Below, piece after piece: positions 1-12,053 of a stretch of 64,000 bases of DNA. Source of the DNA: Enoplolaimus lenunculus. Its lineage: Eukaryota > Nematoda > Enoplea > Enoplida > Thoracostomopsidae. Position 1 is the first letter of the stretch; each line of letters opens with the position of its first letter. Below the pieces are notes generated by a model. That model did no database searches, was not told the origin of the DNA, and worked only from the letters and a program-made list of their open reading frames with translations. The stretch lies in NCBI GenBank assembly GCA_030248215.1, contig JASANG010002386.1:1-64000 (forward strand), read 5' to 3'. The translations under genes and the position numbers were made by a program.

Positions 1-952
1 TTGGCGGGAAAATTCAAATTTTCGCAGCAAAATTCAAATTTTGGCGGGAAATTCAAATTTTGGCGGCAAATTAAAATTTTGGCGGCAAATTTAAATTTTG
101 GCGGGAAAATTCAAATTTAGACGGGAAATTCAAATTTTGTTAGGAAAATTCAAATTTTGGCGGGAAATTCAAATTTTGGCGGGAAATTCATATTTTGGCG
201 GGAAAATTCAAATTTTCGCAGCAAAATTCAAATTTTGGCGGGAAATTCAAATTTTGGCGGGAAAATTCAAATTTTGGCGGGAGAATTCAAATTTTGGCGG
301 GAGAATTCAAATTTTGGCGGCAAATTCAAATTTTGGCGGGAAAATTCAAATTTTGGCGGCAAATTCAAATTGTGGTGGGAAAATTCAAATTTAGGCGGGA
401 AAATTCAAATTTTGGCGACAAATTCAAATTTTGGCGGGAAATTCATATTTTAGCGGGAAATTCAAATTTTGTTAGGAAAATTCAAATTTTGGCGGGAAAT
501 TCAAATTTTGGCGGGAAATTCATATTTTGGCGGGAAAATTCAAATTTTCGCAGCAAATTCAAATTGTGGCGGGAAAATTCAAATTTAGGCGGGAAAATGC
601 AAATTTTGGCGACAAATTCAAATTTTGGCGGGAAATTCATATTTTAGCGGGAAATTCAAATTTTGTTAGGAAAATTCAAATTTTGGCGGGAAATTCAAAT
701 TTTGGCGGGAAATTCATATTTTGGCGGGAAAATTCAAATTTTCGCAGCAAAATTCAAATTTTGGCGGGAAATTCAAATTTTGGCGGCAAATTAAAATTTT
801 GGCGGGAAAATTCAAATTTTGGCGGCAAATTCTAATTTCGGCGGGAAAATTTAAATTTTGGCGGGAAAATTCAAATTTTGGCAGAAAGTTCAAATTTTGG
901 TGGGAAAATTCAAATTTTGGAGCGAAATTCAAATTTTGGCGGGAAATTTTGG
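1..952. repeat. 18-19 bp minisatellite, block 1 (open at the left window edge)
   Basis: About 50 head-to-tail copies of a unit reading roughly TTTGGCGGGAAATTCAAA, with one extra A in many copies and scattered variants such as gcagc or gttagg. Higher-order repetition is visible, as runs of several units recur near 160-230, 440-540 and 640-740. Open frames across it are only translated repeat. The array ends at about 952 in a flank (agcaacaaaattac...) that also ends block 2. Confidence 0.95.
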
Positions 953-1044
953 CGACCTTGCAAAAAGCAACAAAATTACGCAGTCAATTTATTACCTTAT
1001 TTAGCGCTGTCCGGCGTCACCTTTTAGACTGTACCGAGAATTTA

Positions 1045-1392
1045 TTGTTGCCGGCTCACAGTCACTTTATTAAAATCACTCGTAGATCAAACATCAAATT
1101 CCAATTTGATGAGCAGTTGCATAGCGAAACAGCTTCTACGCATTGCGTAAATTTTTTCTGCTTCAAAAAAAGTTCTTCTACACGTGAATATTTTCTGTTT
1201 TATTTGAAATTTACTATCAAAAAATTTCAGGATTGTTGAATAAAGTACATTGATGATGATCACCGCTCGGCTGCGCGTGAGTTGAACAATCCCTAAACAT
1301 TCGATGAGTAGCTGCAAAGCAGCTTCTAACATTTGAACTCTTTCTGGTATGAATATTTTCTATTTCTTCTGGAATGTAATTTTATCGAAGCA
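1045..1392 (+). pseudogene. Detached 3' end of a DEG/ENaC gene
   Basis: This stretch matches the end of DEG/ENaC gene A and its 3' flank (about 10548-11222). Shared blocks include attgttgccggctca, cgaaacagcttcta, aattttttctgctt and aacatttgaactctttct. In gene A the first block codes for the end of the second membrane helix and the short tail. Here the same frame runs into an early stop, and nothing upstream looks like channel coding sequence because the minisatellite begins within 100 bases. It is best read as the remnant of a tandem gene copy, or of a duplicated gene end. The matching 3' flank, not only the coding part, argues for DNA-level duplication. Confidence 0.7.
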
Positions 1393-1399
1393 TTCGCAA

Positions 1400-2459
1400 G
1401 CTAAAAAGCTAAAACTCGGTTGAAAAACAAAAAATTTAATCAGATGTGGCATGTTCCGGTGATCCCAACTGTGTTCAGCAGCGATGACAAATTGAATGAA
1501 GACAGTGTGGTGTCTGGTTTTGTTTTGTGCTCGCATTGTTTTGTTGCTGGCTCGCACCAGAATTATTTGTAAACGCCGCTTAGCCAGGCGGTGTGAGTAT
1601 GTCTAATCACTGCCTAATCCTGTGCATGATTTGGGAATTGGCCGTTTGCCGCGACCTTTTATGCCTGATAAACTTAGCTGGATTTATCTGCATCAGTTAG
1701 TGACTTCTGGGTTGAGCGAAAATGTTCGTTCTCGAGAATGCACACGTGTCCAAAGGGATTGTGCCTAACAGATTACGAATGCTGTACGGTTTTGTTATTT
1801 CCCGTGTGCGGTGACTGTCTGACATACCTGCCCCCAGTACAACCTACTGACTAATTAATATAATAGTTTTTTACAATAAGTCAAATGTATCTGAACCTAG
1901 GCGGCGTTATAACTTTTAGACTTATAATTTCGTAGAAATCCTTTTGTTAGACCTTTACTGTTGTCTTTTGATGATTAAATAATTCGTTTTTGCATATTAT
2001 GTTTAGCAAAAAACGATAACTTTAGCGCGACACAAATCAGTTTTCTACACAAATATTATTGTTTTATATATAAGCGGTTTTGGTACAGGCGTGGATGCCA
2101 GAAGAGGTGTCACAGGAACGTTACAAATGGTTATGCATAAAATCAGTGTCATCTTTTTCAAACCAGAATTATGGTTTAGCACATGTTTCTGGAACCTGTA
2201 GATCTTTTAATTTGTGAATTTGAGGATTATTTCAGAAAAATTTCTTATGTTAAATTCTCTGAGAACCTTCGGAACTTAACCCTTTCTTCCATGATTATTT
2301 TTCAATTTGTACAAGAGCGACTTTCAAGCCTGCATTTAAACTGCAGTATTTGAAATGATTTGCGTTTACCATTAACACTCTGCTATTACAGCTGTGTTTA
2401 TTGCAGTCGTTAAAATTAATAATAATGAAAAATAAAAAAACAAACAAACAAACAAGAAT
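1400..2459. other. Non-coding stretch upstream of DEG/ENaC gene A
   Basis: No supported exon. An earlier exon of gene A could lie here, because the first recognised exon starts close to the channel's N-terminal motif. A short AAAC-rich run lies at about 2430-2455. Confidence 0.4.
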
Positions 2460-5400
2460 ATGAAAACTGCAAAAGAATTGCTGATTGCAATTGATATTGA
2501 TGGAGTTCAAGAAATTGCACGTTCCCACGAACGCCTAACGCGATGCTTTTGGTCATGTGTGCTTGCAGTTGCGTTATGTTCAGCTGCAGCGCAATCTGGC
2601 TTTCTACTGGTTCAATTTGTTAAAGAACCTGTTCGAATGGATATTCGTTTCAAAGAACCAGATTCATTACCGAGTAAGATTGGGACATTCGCCAACCGCC
2701 CACTTTGTGTAATGTTGATGAATCTGAGCTGTCTTTATAAACTCGGTTTCTTTGAGAGCTTCAGGGATTTGATCCTCCATACGATATGCTAGACATTTGC
2801 GTCTTCAGCGCGTTTCAGGTTAAACTATGCGTCAGTTATAACCTACATTTTTAGGTGCATTTATATGTCCAATTAATCCCATGAGTCGCTTAAAATGGAA
2901 ACAATATGGTTTCGATGAAGACACAATTGAATATTTATTATCTTTTAATACTTACAACGTGTGGTTTTTCAAGGGACGAAAACGGCAATGCGGAACCGTG
3001 GTTGGCACAAATGGAACCAGTTTTACTGCCAGGTTAACGAAACTGCAAAATTTCTGTACATTTTGTTTACACGGTAAAGGTGCGCTATACTTTTCTCTGA
3101 GACCCGTCAGATGGTTTTGAACTGTATTGCAGATCAAAACTTTTTTGTTTACAAATTGTTTATGCGTTGACATGTGGCAATTGACACACATTGTCGTACA
3201 TGTCAAACGGTTTTAAAATAATCAAAACGTACATACGCTATCCTATTAATGCGAGATTCACGTTGTAACCGGGGCAGGCGGGACGCAGTTTGTCCCATGT
3301 TGATTTGACGTCAACCTTAAAATTCGAGCACTCATATCGGACGAACAGACAAAACTCAAACGCTAAATTTTTTCGTTCATCCGGCCCAAAGCTAGAATTA
3401 TTTTTTCATTTTAGCAACCGTTTGCAGCTTATATCTACAACCGAGTGCCACGGTGAAATTGTGAAAGCAAAATTTGAAAAAATTGTCAATTCAAATGGAT
3501 TTAAATCCATTTCCGAAATATTAAAAGCAATTTCGTTTGATCCAAATGAAATAATTTACGCAGGAAAAAGTATGTTGACAAAAAATGGGCGCTGTATGTG
3601 TCGGTAAGCCTCGAATTTGCATCGAGACAGTCTATTCCTGATGCGGGAAAAACCAAAAAAATACGAAATCGATAAGCTATTAATGATTTTATGTCACTCA
3701 CACGTTACCATACGTGCACTCGGCACACGAAATGTCCCCTCCCAAAAGAAATTCAATATCTTGTCCGGCTTATATTTTGTAGAAACCCTTCATTTTCCAA
3801 CAGTATCACCGCTATTCGCGGACATCATAGAGTTTCACGGAAACTCTATCCGGACAAGACAGTTTTGCAGTGACACTGTCTATGACATTGAAATGTTTGA
3901 AAAACAGTGTAGTGGACAATATTTTTATATGACAGACACATAGGGGCACCTTAGCGGGGAAATTCAAATTTTGAAGGGAAAATTCAAATTTTGGCGGGAA
4001 ATTCAAATTTTGGCGGGAAATTCAAATTTTGGCGGAAAATTCGAATTTTGGCGGCAAATTCAAATTTATGCGGGAAAATTCAAATTTTGGCGGGAAATTC
4101 AAATTTTGGTGGGAAAATTCAAATTTTGGCGGTAAAATTCAAATTTTGGCGGCAAATTCAAATTTAGGCGAGAAAATTCAAATTTTGGCGGCAAATTCAA
4201 ATTTTGGCGGCAAATTCAAATTTAGGCGGGAAAATTCAAATTTTGGCGGCAAATTCAAATTTTGGCGGGAAAAATCAATTTTTGGTTGTAAATTCAAATT
4301 TTGGCGGAAAATTAAAATTTTGGCAGGAAAACTCAAATTTTGGCGTGAAATTCAAATTTTGGCGGGAAATTCAAATTTTGGCGGGAAAATTCAAATTTTA
4401 GCGGGAAATACAAACTTTGGTGGGAAAATTCAAATTTTGGCGCGAAATTCAAATTTTGGCGGGAAATGTTAGCAAACTTAGCAACAAAATTACTCTGTAA
4501 ATTAATTACCTTATTTAGAACTTTCCGGCGACACCTTTTACACTGTAACGACAAAGTCCGACAATTCACGTAACTCTATATTTAATATTAACATAATGCG
4601 CAAACAGTATTCAAAATGTCCGTCAATGCAATAAACTCTATGCGGACATTTTTTATTTAGAGATAATATTTCCGCACACAGTTACGCAATAACAGTACAG
4701 CTAGCCTTTTTAAAACAGTATAGGGGACGATGGATGTGCCGAGTGCACGTATGGTAACGTGTGAGCGACATTACAAAAACTAACTAATATCAACAAGAGC
4801 GTATCCTTCAACAAGCATCACCTGAAAAGTCAGGGAGACGGGGTACTCACATGAATAGTATACCATAAAGAGTATTTGTCTGCAGGATTCGGACAAATTA
4901 AATTGCGCACATGGTTCTTTCGTCTCAATAGAGCCCTGGTCCCTGGCGAATCCTGAAGGATTGCACCCGGCCTATGCACTCCGACAGGGATCAGAACCAA
5001 GACTTTGAATTGAAATTTAGCGTTCAGTTTCTTGCTAGCTTGGCTCGACAGACCTAAAATTTAGTGGGAAGAAAGAATAAATATTAATGAAACAGGGATA
5101 CATACCGTAGAAAAGTGGGTAAACCCACATTGCTAAAACCAGAAATGTAAATGCCGAGGGACTGAAAACAATTAACCTGGGTTTCTTTAAGCCTCGAATA
5201 AAAGTCACCAGTTAATTTTGGGTAAAACATTTGCTGAGTGTAATTTTGAACGGATATTATTATGGATCATCCACGTTATACTGCACGCGCTACTGTAAAA
5301 AAATTTCTGGGCCTGAGTAAGGCCTGGCGTCGTTTTAACACACTCTATTACGAGACCACTATAAAGTCCAGTAGTCCCGATCGAGGACGTAAAGACATAT

Positions 5401-8400
5401 TGCACTGCGTTCATATAGCATCACAAACATACATAACAACAACACAAACACATATATGCACTTATTTATTTTACTTAATTTTATACCTTTTGTCCCGACA
5501 CGCTTCGGACAGTGTCGGGACAATTAATAGTGTCTGCATACCGCAAAAAATTTTACCTACACGCTAGTTGCAGCTTCGATTTGCACACAGCTCCCTACCG
5601 GGTGGTTGGACAAATTCTTACATTAGCGGGCGCATTATAACGTGGATGACCCATTATAAAACCTTGCGGTTCCAGCCTGACAAACTTTCCAACGACATTC
5701 GGGGATTTTATTCACATACACCGTGCAGTGATGGATCCAGAATTGCATCCAATTAAAGCTGCACGATTCGTAATAGCGAAAAAACTCGAAAGAAAGCGAG
5801 CAAAAAGCGAAACACGATTTTAATACGAAATTTTAATAAAAAATTACGGTTTTCAAATCTGTTGCTGAGTATCGGCCTGAATGTCTCCAGATGAGTCAAC
5901 CAGTGACACCGTACAATTAATGTATGCAAACTTTTATGAAAAATGTTCAAAAGTGCAGTCATTGTATGAGATTCCAATAATTTTAAAGTTTGTTTGAAGT
6001 GGCCTTTGTAAGTTATAGGTGGAAATTAGTACTCACCTTCAGGCAATCCGCCAACGTGGATCCTGTCAGCGAATCCCCATCCGGTGAGTGTAGCGACAGG
6101 CTACCAGATCCTCCACTAGACGCTCACCGCCCCTAAGGGAATAGTAACTTTGGCTACGAATGACAAAACTTAGGCGTAAGCATAAGCGAACAAGCAAACA
6201 TAAGTAACTTAAAAGCATAGCGCGTGAGAGTAAGCAACAAGTAATATCTTTTGACGAATCCCCGAATCAGATATCCGTTCATTCACTTTGTCTGCGACAG
6301 ATCAGACCAGGAGAAAAACTTCATTACGCAAATAAACAAAGCCGCATCGATATTTTCTGAAAAAACAAATTCTGTATACATTTATTCCAAAGCGCATTAA
6401 ACTAGTATGACAAGCCCTCTAAGGCAGAAAACAAATTAAATAAACAACACCAAACAAGCAGGAGTTGTTAATTTACACTGTCAAGATCTTGGCCAACCGA
6501 GTTCCAATTTCTTACCAACATACATGCGATCGCATATGAGGTTGAACCGCTCAAAAATAATTTATACAATAACTTAAAACTCTTACAAATTTCAGTAAGT
6601 ACTTCTGCCGACAGACATACTCGTATTTCTTAAAAGCCATAACTATCTATATTAACCTTGAGATAATTTGCATAACTGGCCGGTGGATCCCCGCTCCAGT
6701 TTTAAATGCCCGAAAACTTGTGTTGAAATTCGTCGGAAGCAACAATAACAACAGTACACAAACAAAACAAGAACCTGTTTTTAAAAGCATGTGTGCGCAT
6801 ATGTCCGCATACACCAAAGCCACACACTGTATTAATATTTTAAACTCCCAATATAAAATTTTCGGCAAAGGAATTAAACAAATCCCACCCACAACAAAAG
6901 TACACCGGGCAAATCTGCCCTGCCCAAGTCAGGTCTGACATACGCAACTCCTTGCTTAGCGTCTGCAATATCCCAGCGAATCTACAGTTTCCGTTCAATT
7001 AAACATTTCTACGCATATTAGTACATGTGCACCGCTGTAGCAAGCTCTCCCCTCTAGAAATATTCTGTACCGCACTTTTGATACCAAGACTCACCGGACA
7101 TCAGGGCTACAGATTAGTGGCAACGCTCCAAGGGTCTTCTCTGATTCTTAACCCAAAAGACCACAAACCTGTGCGACTGACTCGCCCACAAATCTTATCA
7201 GTTATGCTCTGGCTGTTAGGTTATAAGTTTTCAATTGCGCCTTCGAGTAGGTAAACACAGCATCACGTGCACAGTTTTATCTTTTCATAAATTTGGGTTG
7301 AGTTATACTGCTGTATCTGCCCTCCGAGGTTATATTTTCACCGCATTTTAGCAGTTGAAGTTAAACCTTTCGAACTTGTACGACGATTTTGTTATTTTAT
7401 TCGTGATTTACGCGTTGTCGATCACAGTCGACCAAATGAAATGGTGTCGTTAAAGTTTACGGTTAACAATTCAGTGCCACATTTGCGCATTCATGGCAGA
7501 AGTTTCGATTCTGACATACTGTTTTACACATCAGCGGCGGCAGTTCCGAATGCGAACGTCCAAGGACAAATTGCAGTTCCAATTCGTAGTTCCGGAATGC
7601 AAGTCAAAGTTAATTTAATTTCTATCAAGCGAATTAATTCACAAAAACATCCGTGTTTAGAGACCGGAACCAGCTCTGATAACGATGATTGCGTTGTTAG
7701 TTGCATTAACAAGCGTAAGTACGTTATTGTTTTTTCCGCAACATCAGTATAAAATTTATAGAATGCAAAAGTCTCCCCCGTCACAGCTGTTTATTAGTTT
7801 GCTAAGTCTGTAAGATTATGCTTAGGGCTAGGATTTGGCTCAAAGCTGAGGCTCAGGTAAGCGTTTTCCCCAAAATAAATCTGAGTTTGAGAATAAGCCT
7901 ATGAGCATGGTGCAGCTAGAAGTGAAAAATATGGGAAGAAAGCCGGAACCGGAAGTCAGCAAATTATGTTGGATCCAGAATTGAAGCCAGAGTGATGAGA
8001 AAATAGATAGTTCAAACAATGTTTAATTTGTTAATTTAAGCAAATTCTTGTGAAGGGTTTCCATATATTTTGGTTTTAGGCTTATTTTAAGAAATCTTGA
8101 CAATTTATTTGTAAAATTGTACCAAAAATAAAACCCAAACACGCCGAACGATACAATTTTTGTAAAAATTATGGATAACTTTACTACCGGAATTGCCGAA
8201 ACCTTACCAGCCCAAATTCTATTGGAGCCGGAGTGGGAGACATTCATTCGGTAGTGCCATGCCTTATGGGATGGAAACGCAGAACAGCCCCGGCCATTTG
8301 TAAGGGTACAAAACTTTTCTTCACTTGTTCAGAAATGGCATACACTCATGGTCGTTGTCAATAAATCCTATAGGTGTGTATTTGTTCGTTATGTGCACTT

Positions 8401-10603
8401 GTAATATAATGCTGTTCAGTGTATGCATGCGCCGCAGGGTCATTTAAAAAAATCTGTGTCCGTTTTCATTTCCGTTCTTTTTACAATTTGTTTCAAACCT
8501 GGCATGCGGGCATCATACGTGTGAACATATAGTCTCAAGGAAATTAGTTGGAGACGCGGGCTGCTAGGTAAAATTTTTGTGAAAACCTATATTGGGTGAC
8601 TCTGAATGCTGCCTGCTTGAGATCCTTTTTGGCCAGGCAAAAGAATTGTAATAGGATTATACAGTTGAAAAAGCAAGCTTACAATCGAGGCTTAAATACT
8701 TTTCTAAGGGGAACTAACATTTTTTAGACGGTTAAGTTTCCCTGACCATAGAATCACAATTCCCAGCGCGTACACAAGATAAACCACCTTGCTAAAACGC
8801 ATCTTCTCAAGCCAATGTACTAACCAATATTCCTACCTAGCAGAATTTTATGTACTTAACATGTGAAATATTGAATATAATTTTCAGAATTAGCATCCAA
8901 ACCGGCAAAGTCCAGCAGAGACCGTACCGGGCCTAAAGATATACAAGCCAGGCTCAATTCTAATCACCTTACCCTTTTCAACTTCCCGAGTTCCCCTTGA
9001 ACTCCTTCAACGAAATTTTGAAACCACCAAAATTTTTACCCGCGGAATACCACACCCAGGAGTCACATACTTGGACCCCTAAGCAAGCACCCGCAACGGC
9101 GTCAAAAATTAATATGCTGGTGGCTTAGGACCGCATGCGCTAAAATTTAGCTTCCCTCGGGCTTTACCAGAACACTTCCAGCCTAGAGGATACACGGATG
9201 CAGTGGTATCTAGACAAGTTGTCTGAATAATGAACAGCTTAGTGTTGGGTTGAGGGCCGACACCTCCATCTTGCGTAATGTTCTTTCAAAATGCGAAAGA
9301 TTCAATAAAGTCGCAGCCTCCCTTGATAGAAAAAACTCAGTATTACGCATAATGATTGGTTGCTGCCGAAAACTTTCCTACTTTGTGTAGTGAAATTAAT
9401 AGTAAATTAGGTGCGCTAAACTAGTCATCAAACGCAAAAAATGACGCCATTCAACTCAACGCGTTGCTTGTACACAGTAATATACATGCAAATATAGATT
9501 TCTGAACTGTTGCAAATACATTTTAGTTCCGTTCCACTGTAATGTTTCAGCTTGTTTGTCAGGGTACCACCTTTAGAGCAACACATTATGCATGCTCCAC
9601 AATTAAAAATGTGGCTTGGTGGAAAACTGAATTTCAATTCCAGAAAAAGTCAAAATTTAGACACGTGAAATTTTCGTGTTGGAATTGAACTAAATTTTCA
9701 ATCCATAAAATTTACTCAAAGCGTTTTTAAAGAAATGAATAAAATTTCAATTGCATAACACGCATGTTGAAACAATAGCGTGTTAAGAAATTGAACTCCA
9801 GTGTAAAGTGGTGTTCATTGAATCGAATTTTATTTCAGTTTTATATCGCTGTGACTATATCAATACATTTACTCACTACAAACATGGTGTTTAGGAATTG
9901 AAACATTCCTCTGACCTGAGTGTATTGCAAGTGATATTAAAATGTAAAATGTAGTGTTATGGAATTGACAAAATTTAATAAAGATTTTAAAGATTCAATT
10001 CTCATAAACGCTTTCGAACATCCGCATATCAGAATATCCGAATAAACGATATCTGGTTTGTCACAATAGCTGCTACACATGTTTGGAAATGCGTGCCCAT
10101 GAGTACAGCTCCATAGGCCCCCCTACTTTTGAAGGTTCATATTTTCAGACGTTTGTCGACCGTTGACCGGATGCCAAATTTACAATCCTTGGATTATTGG
10201 CGTTGATGATGGGACAATTTGTTCATATATGACGTCAAGAGTTCATTGTTTACTCGCTTCAGCAGGCGCTGTGTTCTATAACGGATCGGTTTATTGTGAA
10301 AGTCAATGTTTAAAAACGTGTTTAGAATATAAAACATTTTTGACAATCTCAACTACATTTCCACCAAATCATTCAATTAATTCGGCCCCTCCAGCCACGC
10401 AACAATTTGAATTGAGCTATTATGACTCGAGCACAAGTCTCGAGTTCAGTGAGAATTATGCATACTCACAAACTCAAATGGTTTCTGATCTGGGGGGTTC
10501 GTTCGCTCTTTGGTGCGGTGTTTCTGTAATCTCGATTTCTCAATTCATTGTTGCCGGCTCAAAGTCACTTTCTAAAGTCACTTGTCGGTCAAACAACAAA
10601 TGA
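2460..10603 (+). CDS. DEG/ENaC-family cation channel subunit, gene A
   Basis: Amiloride-sensitive-type sodium channel subunit of the plasma membrane; family members work as trimers. Exons: 2460-2673, 2855-3032, 3415-3569, 7352-7714 and 10149-10603. Exon 1 carries the cytosolic start and helix 1 (about ...CFWSCVLAVALCSAAA). Exon 2 opens with FICPINP, equivalent to the family's TICN-NP, and holds YGFDEDTIEYLLSFN. Exon 4 has RRFCYF and cysteines of the extracellular domain. Exon 5 has a cysteine-rich stretch, then helix 2 with LGGSFALWCGVSVISIS, where G-V-S is the G/S-x-S filter. The N-terminal His-Gly gating motif reads Asp-Gly here (IDIDG). Junctions 1/2, 3/4 and 4/5 are phase 1 and correspond to gene B; junction 2/3 is modelled as phase 2 and is the weakest. 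Start uncertain, since an upstream exon may exist. An AATAAA lies at about 11009. Confidence 0.82.
3691..4771. mobile_element. Inverted-repeat element carrying minisatellite block 2
   Basis: The 36-base left end (3691-3726, ATGTCACTCACACG...) is repeated inverted at 4736-4771 with one clear mismatch. A second inner pair (gacatcatagagttt near 3821; aaactctatgcggac near 4633) extends the symmetry. The minisatellite fills the middle. There is no transposase, so it is a non-autonomous DNA element. It sits inside the large third intron of DEG/ENaC gene A. Confidence 0.8.
3953..4468. repeat. 18-19 bp minisatellite, block 2
   Basis: Roughly 28 copies of the same unit as 1-952, between the inverted ends of the 3691-4771 element. 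Its right flank (agcaacaaaattactctg...ttaccttattta) matches the right flank of block 1, so both arrays come from the same larger element. Confidence 0.93.
4772..7351. other. Rest of intron 3 of DEG/ENaC gene A
   Basis: No exon recognised. It contains a perfect 11-base hairpin (TGTCCCGACAC and its complement) at about 5490-5521. A block at 5605-5665 (ggcgggcgcattataa...gatgacccattat type) recurs at 29540-29590 and so is a dispersed repeat. Confidence 0.5.
7715..10148. other. Intron 4 of DEG/ENaC gene A
   Basis: No coding support. 7900-8240 holds a degenerate copy of the gccggaacc-type dispersed repeat. The remainder is AT-rich with no feature I can name. Confidence 0.45.
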
Positions 10604-10636
10604 GAGATTGATGACGTTTTCGCAACGAAACAGCTT

Positions 10637-10980
10637 TTACCAGGGTGCAACTGGAGGTGAAAAATACCAGAGCCGAAGCCGGAGCTGGAGGTCAGCGAAA
10701 ATTGCCGGAGCCGGAATCGGAGGTAAGGCGAAATTAGGTAGTAAAAACAATGGTTAATTGATTTTAGCCAATATATGCAATATGCTGTATTGTTGTTCGG
10801 TTTTACGCTTATTATCTGCGAAATTTCGAAAGTTCTTTGCTGAAAATTATGACAGAAGTAAAACGAAACGCGCTAAACAGATAAATTTTGCAAAATTATG
10901 CACAATTTTACAACCAAAATCGCTGGAACCTCCGTCAAAAATTCTACCGGAGCCGGAGACCTCCGGTTGTACCCTGGTTT
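10637..10980. repeat. ccggagccgga-type dispersed repeat
   Basis: The two ends are rich in gccggagccgga and its complement, and the ends are inverted relative to each other. The boundary words ccagggtgcaact and gttgtaccctgg form an inverted pair. The same word family is seen at 21800-21910, 58165-58620 and 63000-63050. It interrupts the 3' flank of gene A, because the flank resumes at about 10980 in register with the copy at 1045-1392. Confidence 0.6.
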
Positions 10981-11320
10981 CAACACATTGCTTAAATTTT
11001 TTCTGCTTTAAATAAAATTTTTTTTGTTTCATTTGAAATCTAATGTTATTCTAAGTAACATCAGAATCGTTGATTGAAGTGCATTGATCGCCACTGTTCG
11101 GCTACGCGTGGGTTGAACATCACCTAAGAATTGCATGAGAAGTTGAACTGCAGCTTCTAACATTTCAACTCTTTCTTGTATGAATATTTTCTATTTCATC
11201 TGAAATACTACTTTCAAACAGGCATTCGTATCATAAAACTCTCTGTTGAGAGGCATTGACCATGACAGTAGAAAAATAGACAATTTTTACACTTTAATAA
11301 TTCGTTGAAAAATCAATCCG

Positions 11321-11397
11321 ATGGACATTTTAGTATTTTCGTTTTGCGCGTTGGCGGCTAATACTGTGTGCTTAGCATATAAACCGAACCAACTCAG
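11321..11397 (+). CDS. Possible first exon coding for a signal peptide
   Basis: ATG followed by 25 codons giving MDILVFSFCALAANTVCLA then YKPNQL, a good secretion signal with a plausible cleavage site near CLA-Y. It ends in a strong donor (CAG|gtaagc, phase 2). No downstream exon with fitting phase is certain. A stretch after tcttcag at 14941 reads as IRTVVLGEQTNLECH, which looks faintly immunoglobulin-like, but it needs phase 1. It does not join directly to the cystine-knot exon at 17094, which also needs phase 1. Either an orphan exon of a small secreted-protein gene or a chance match. Confidence 0.35.
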
Positions 11398-11846
11398 GTA
11401 AGCAGTTTACGGTAAAACCGCTGTGGTTCATTAAAATAATTAGCTGTAAGGGGTGTTTCGGTCATAAATATTTCATAAATACACGATTTTAAGGAAACGA
11501 ACGAAGATCCCGCAGGGCAACATTAGCTCTTTCGCACAATTTTCGCACTGTGCAAAATACCATTACGTCACGTTCGCCTATTTCCGGCTAAGACGGTTCC
11601 AGTTTTATTGTCAGGGTCGTGTAAGGTCATTTATTCGTATTTCGTTAAACCTTTTGTGTATTATTTTATGCTTACGGTATCAAAGGTTCAGTTTGTTATT
11701 TTTTTAATATTTTACGCCTACAAATTTAATTGATATCACTTATCGAAAACGCAAGGAAATTCTCGCAGTTTCCGTATGCTTTTTTAGGCGTTCGATTACG
11801 TTCGATTCGTGCTTGGTTATTGTTAAATTTGGTCGGGCGCCCATAT

Positions 11847-12053
11847 TCTCAAATGCGTATAGCATCTATCATCAGTTAGCGATCGGTTTTCAAACTGACA
11901 AACATCTGCAATTGCACAACTCAAAATTGGTACAGAAATAGTGCAAATTAAACACGAATAATGTGCCGACTTTCGAACCTTAACATGCGCTTGTTTTAAA
12001 GCTAAAAATCACCAACTTGTGATAGGTGCTACATACATTTGAGAATACGGGCT
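11847..12053. mobile_element. MITE-like element, TATTCTCAAATG family
   Basis: Ends are inverted copies: tattctcaaatgcgtatagc at the left and its near complement, gtgctacatacatttgagaata, at the right. The next word pair (tatcatcagttagcga / aacttgtgataggtgc) continues the symmetry. Other copies or halves lie at 23047-23262, 24330-24376, 18760-18790, 51085-51240, 52130-52175 and 56103-56376. Confidence 0.8.

Noticed and set aside
98-1239. Several long open frames rich in FKFWREIQILAG-type repeats
   Set aside because: They are translations of the 18-19 bp minisatellite in different frames, occur on both strands, and have no start context or family match.
4029-4472. 147-codon open frame in the second minisatellite block
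   Set aside because: Same translated repeat as above, inside a non-coding mobile-looking element in an intron.
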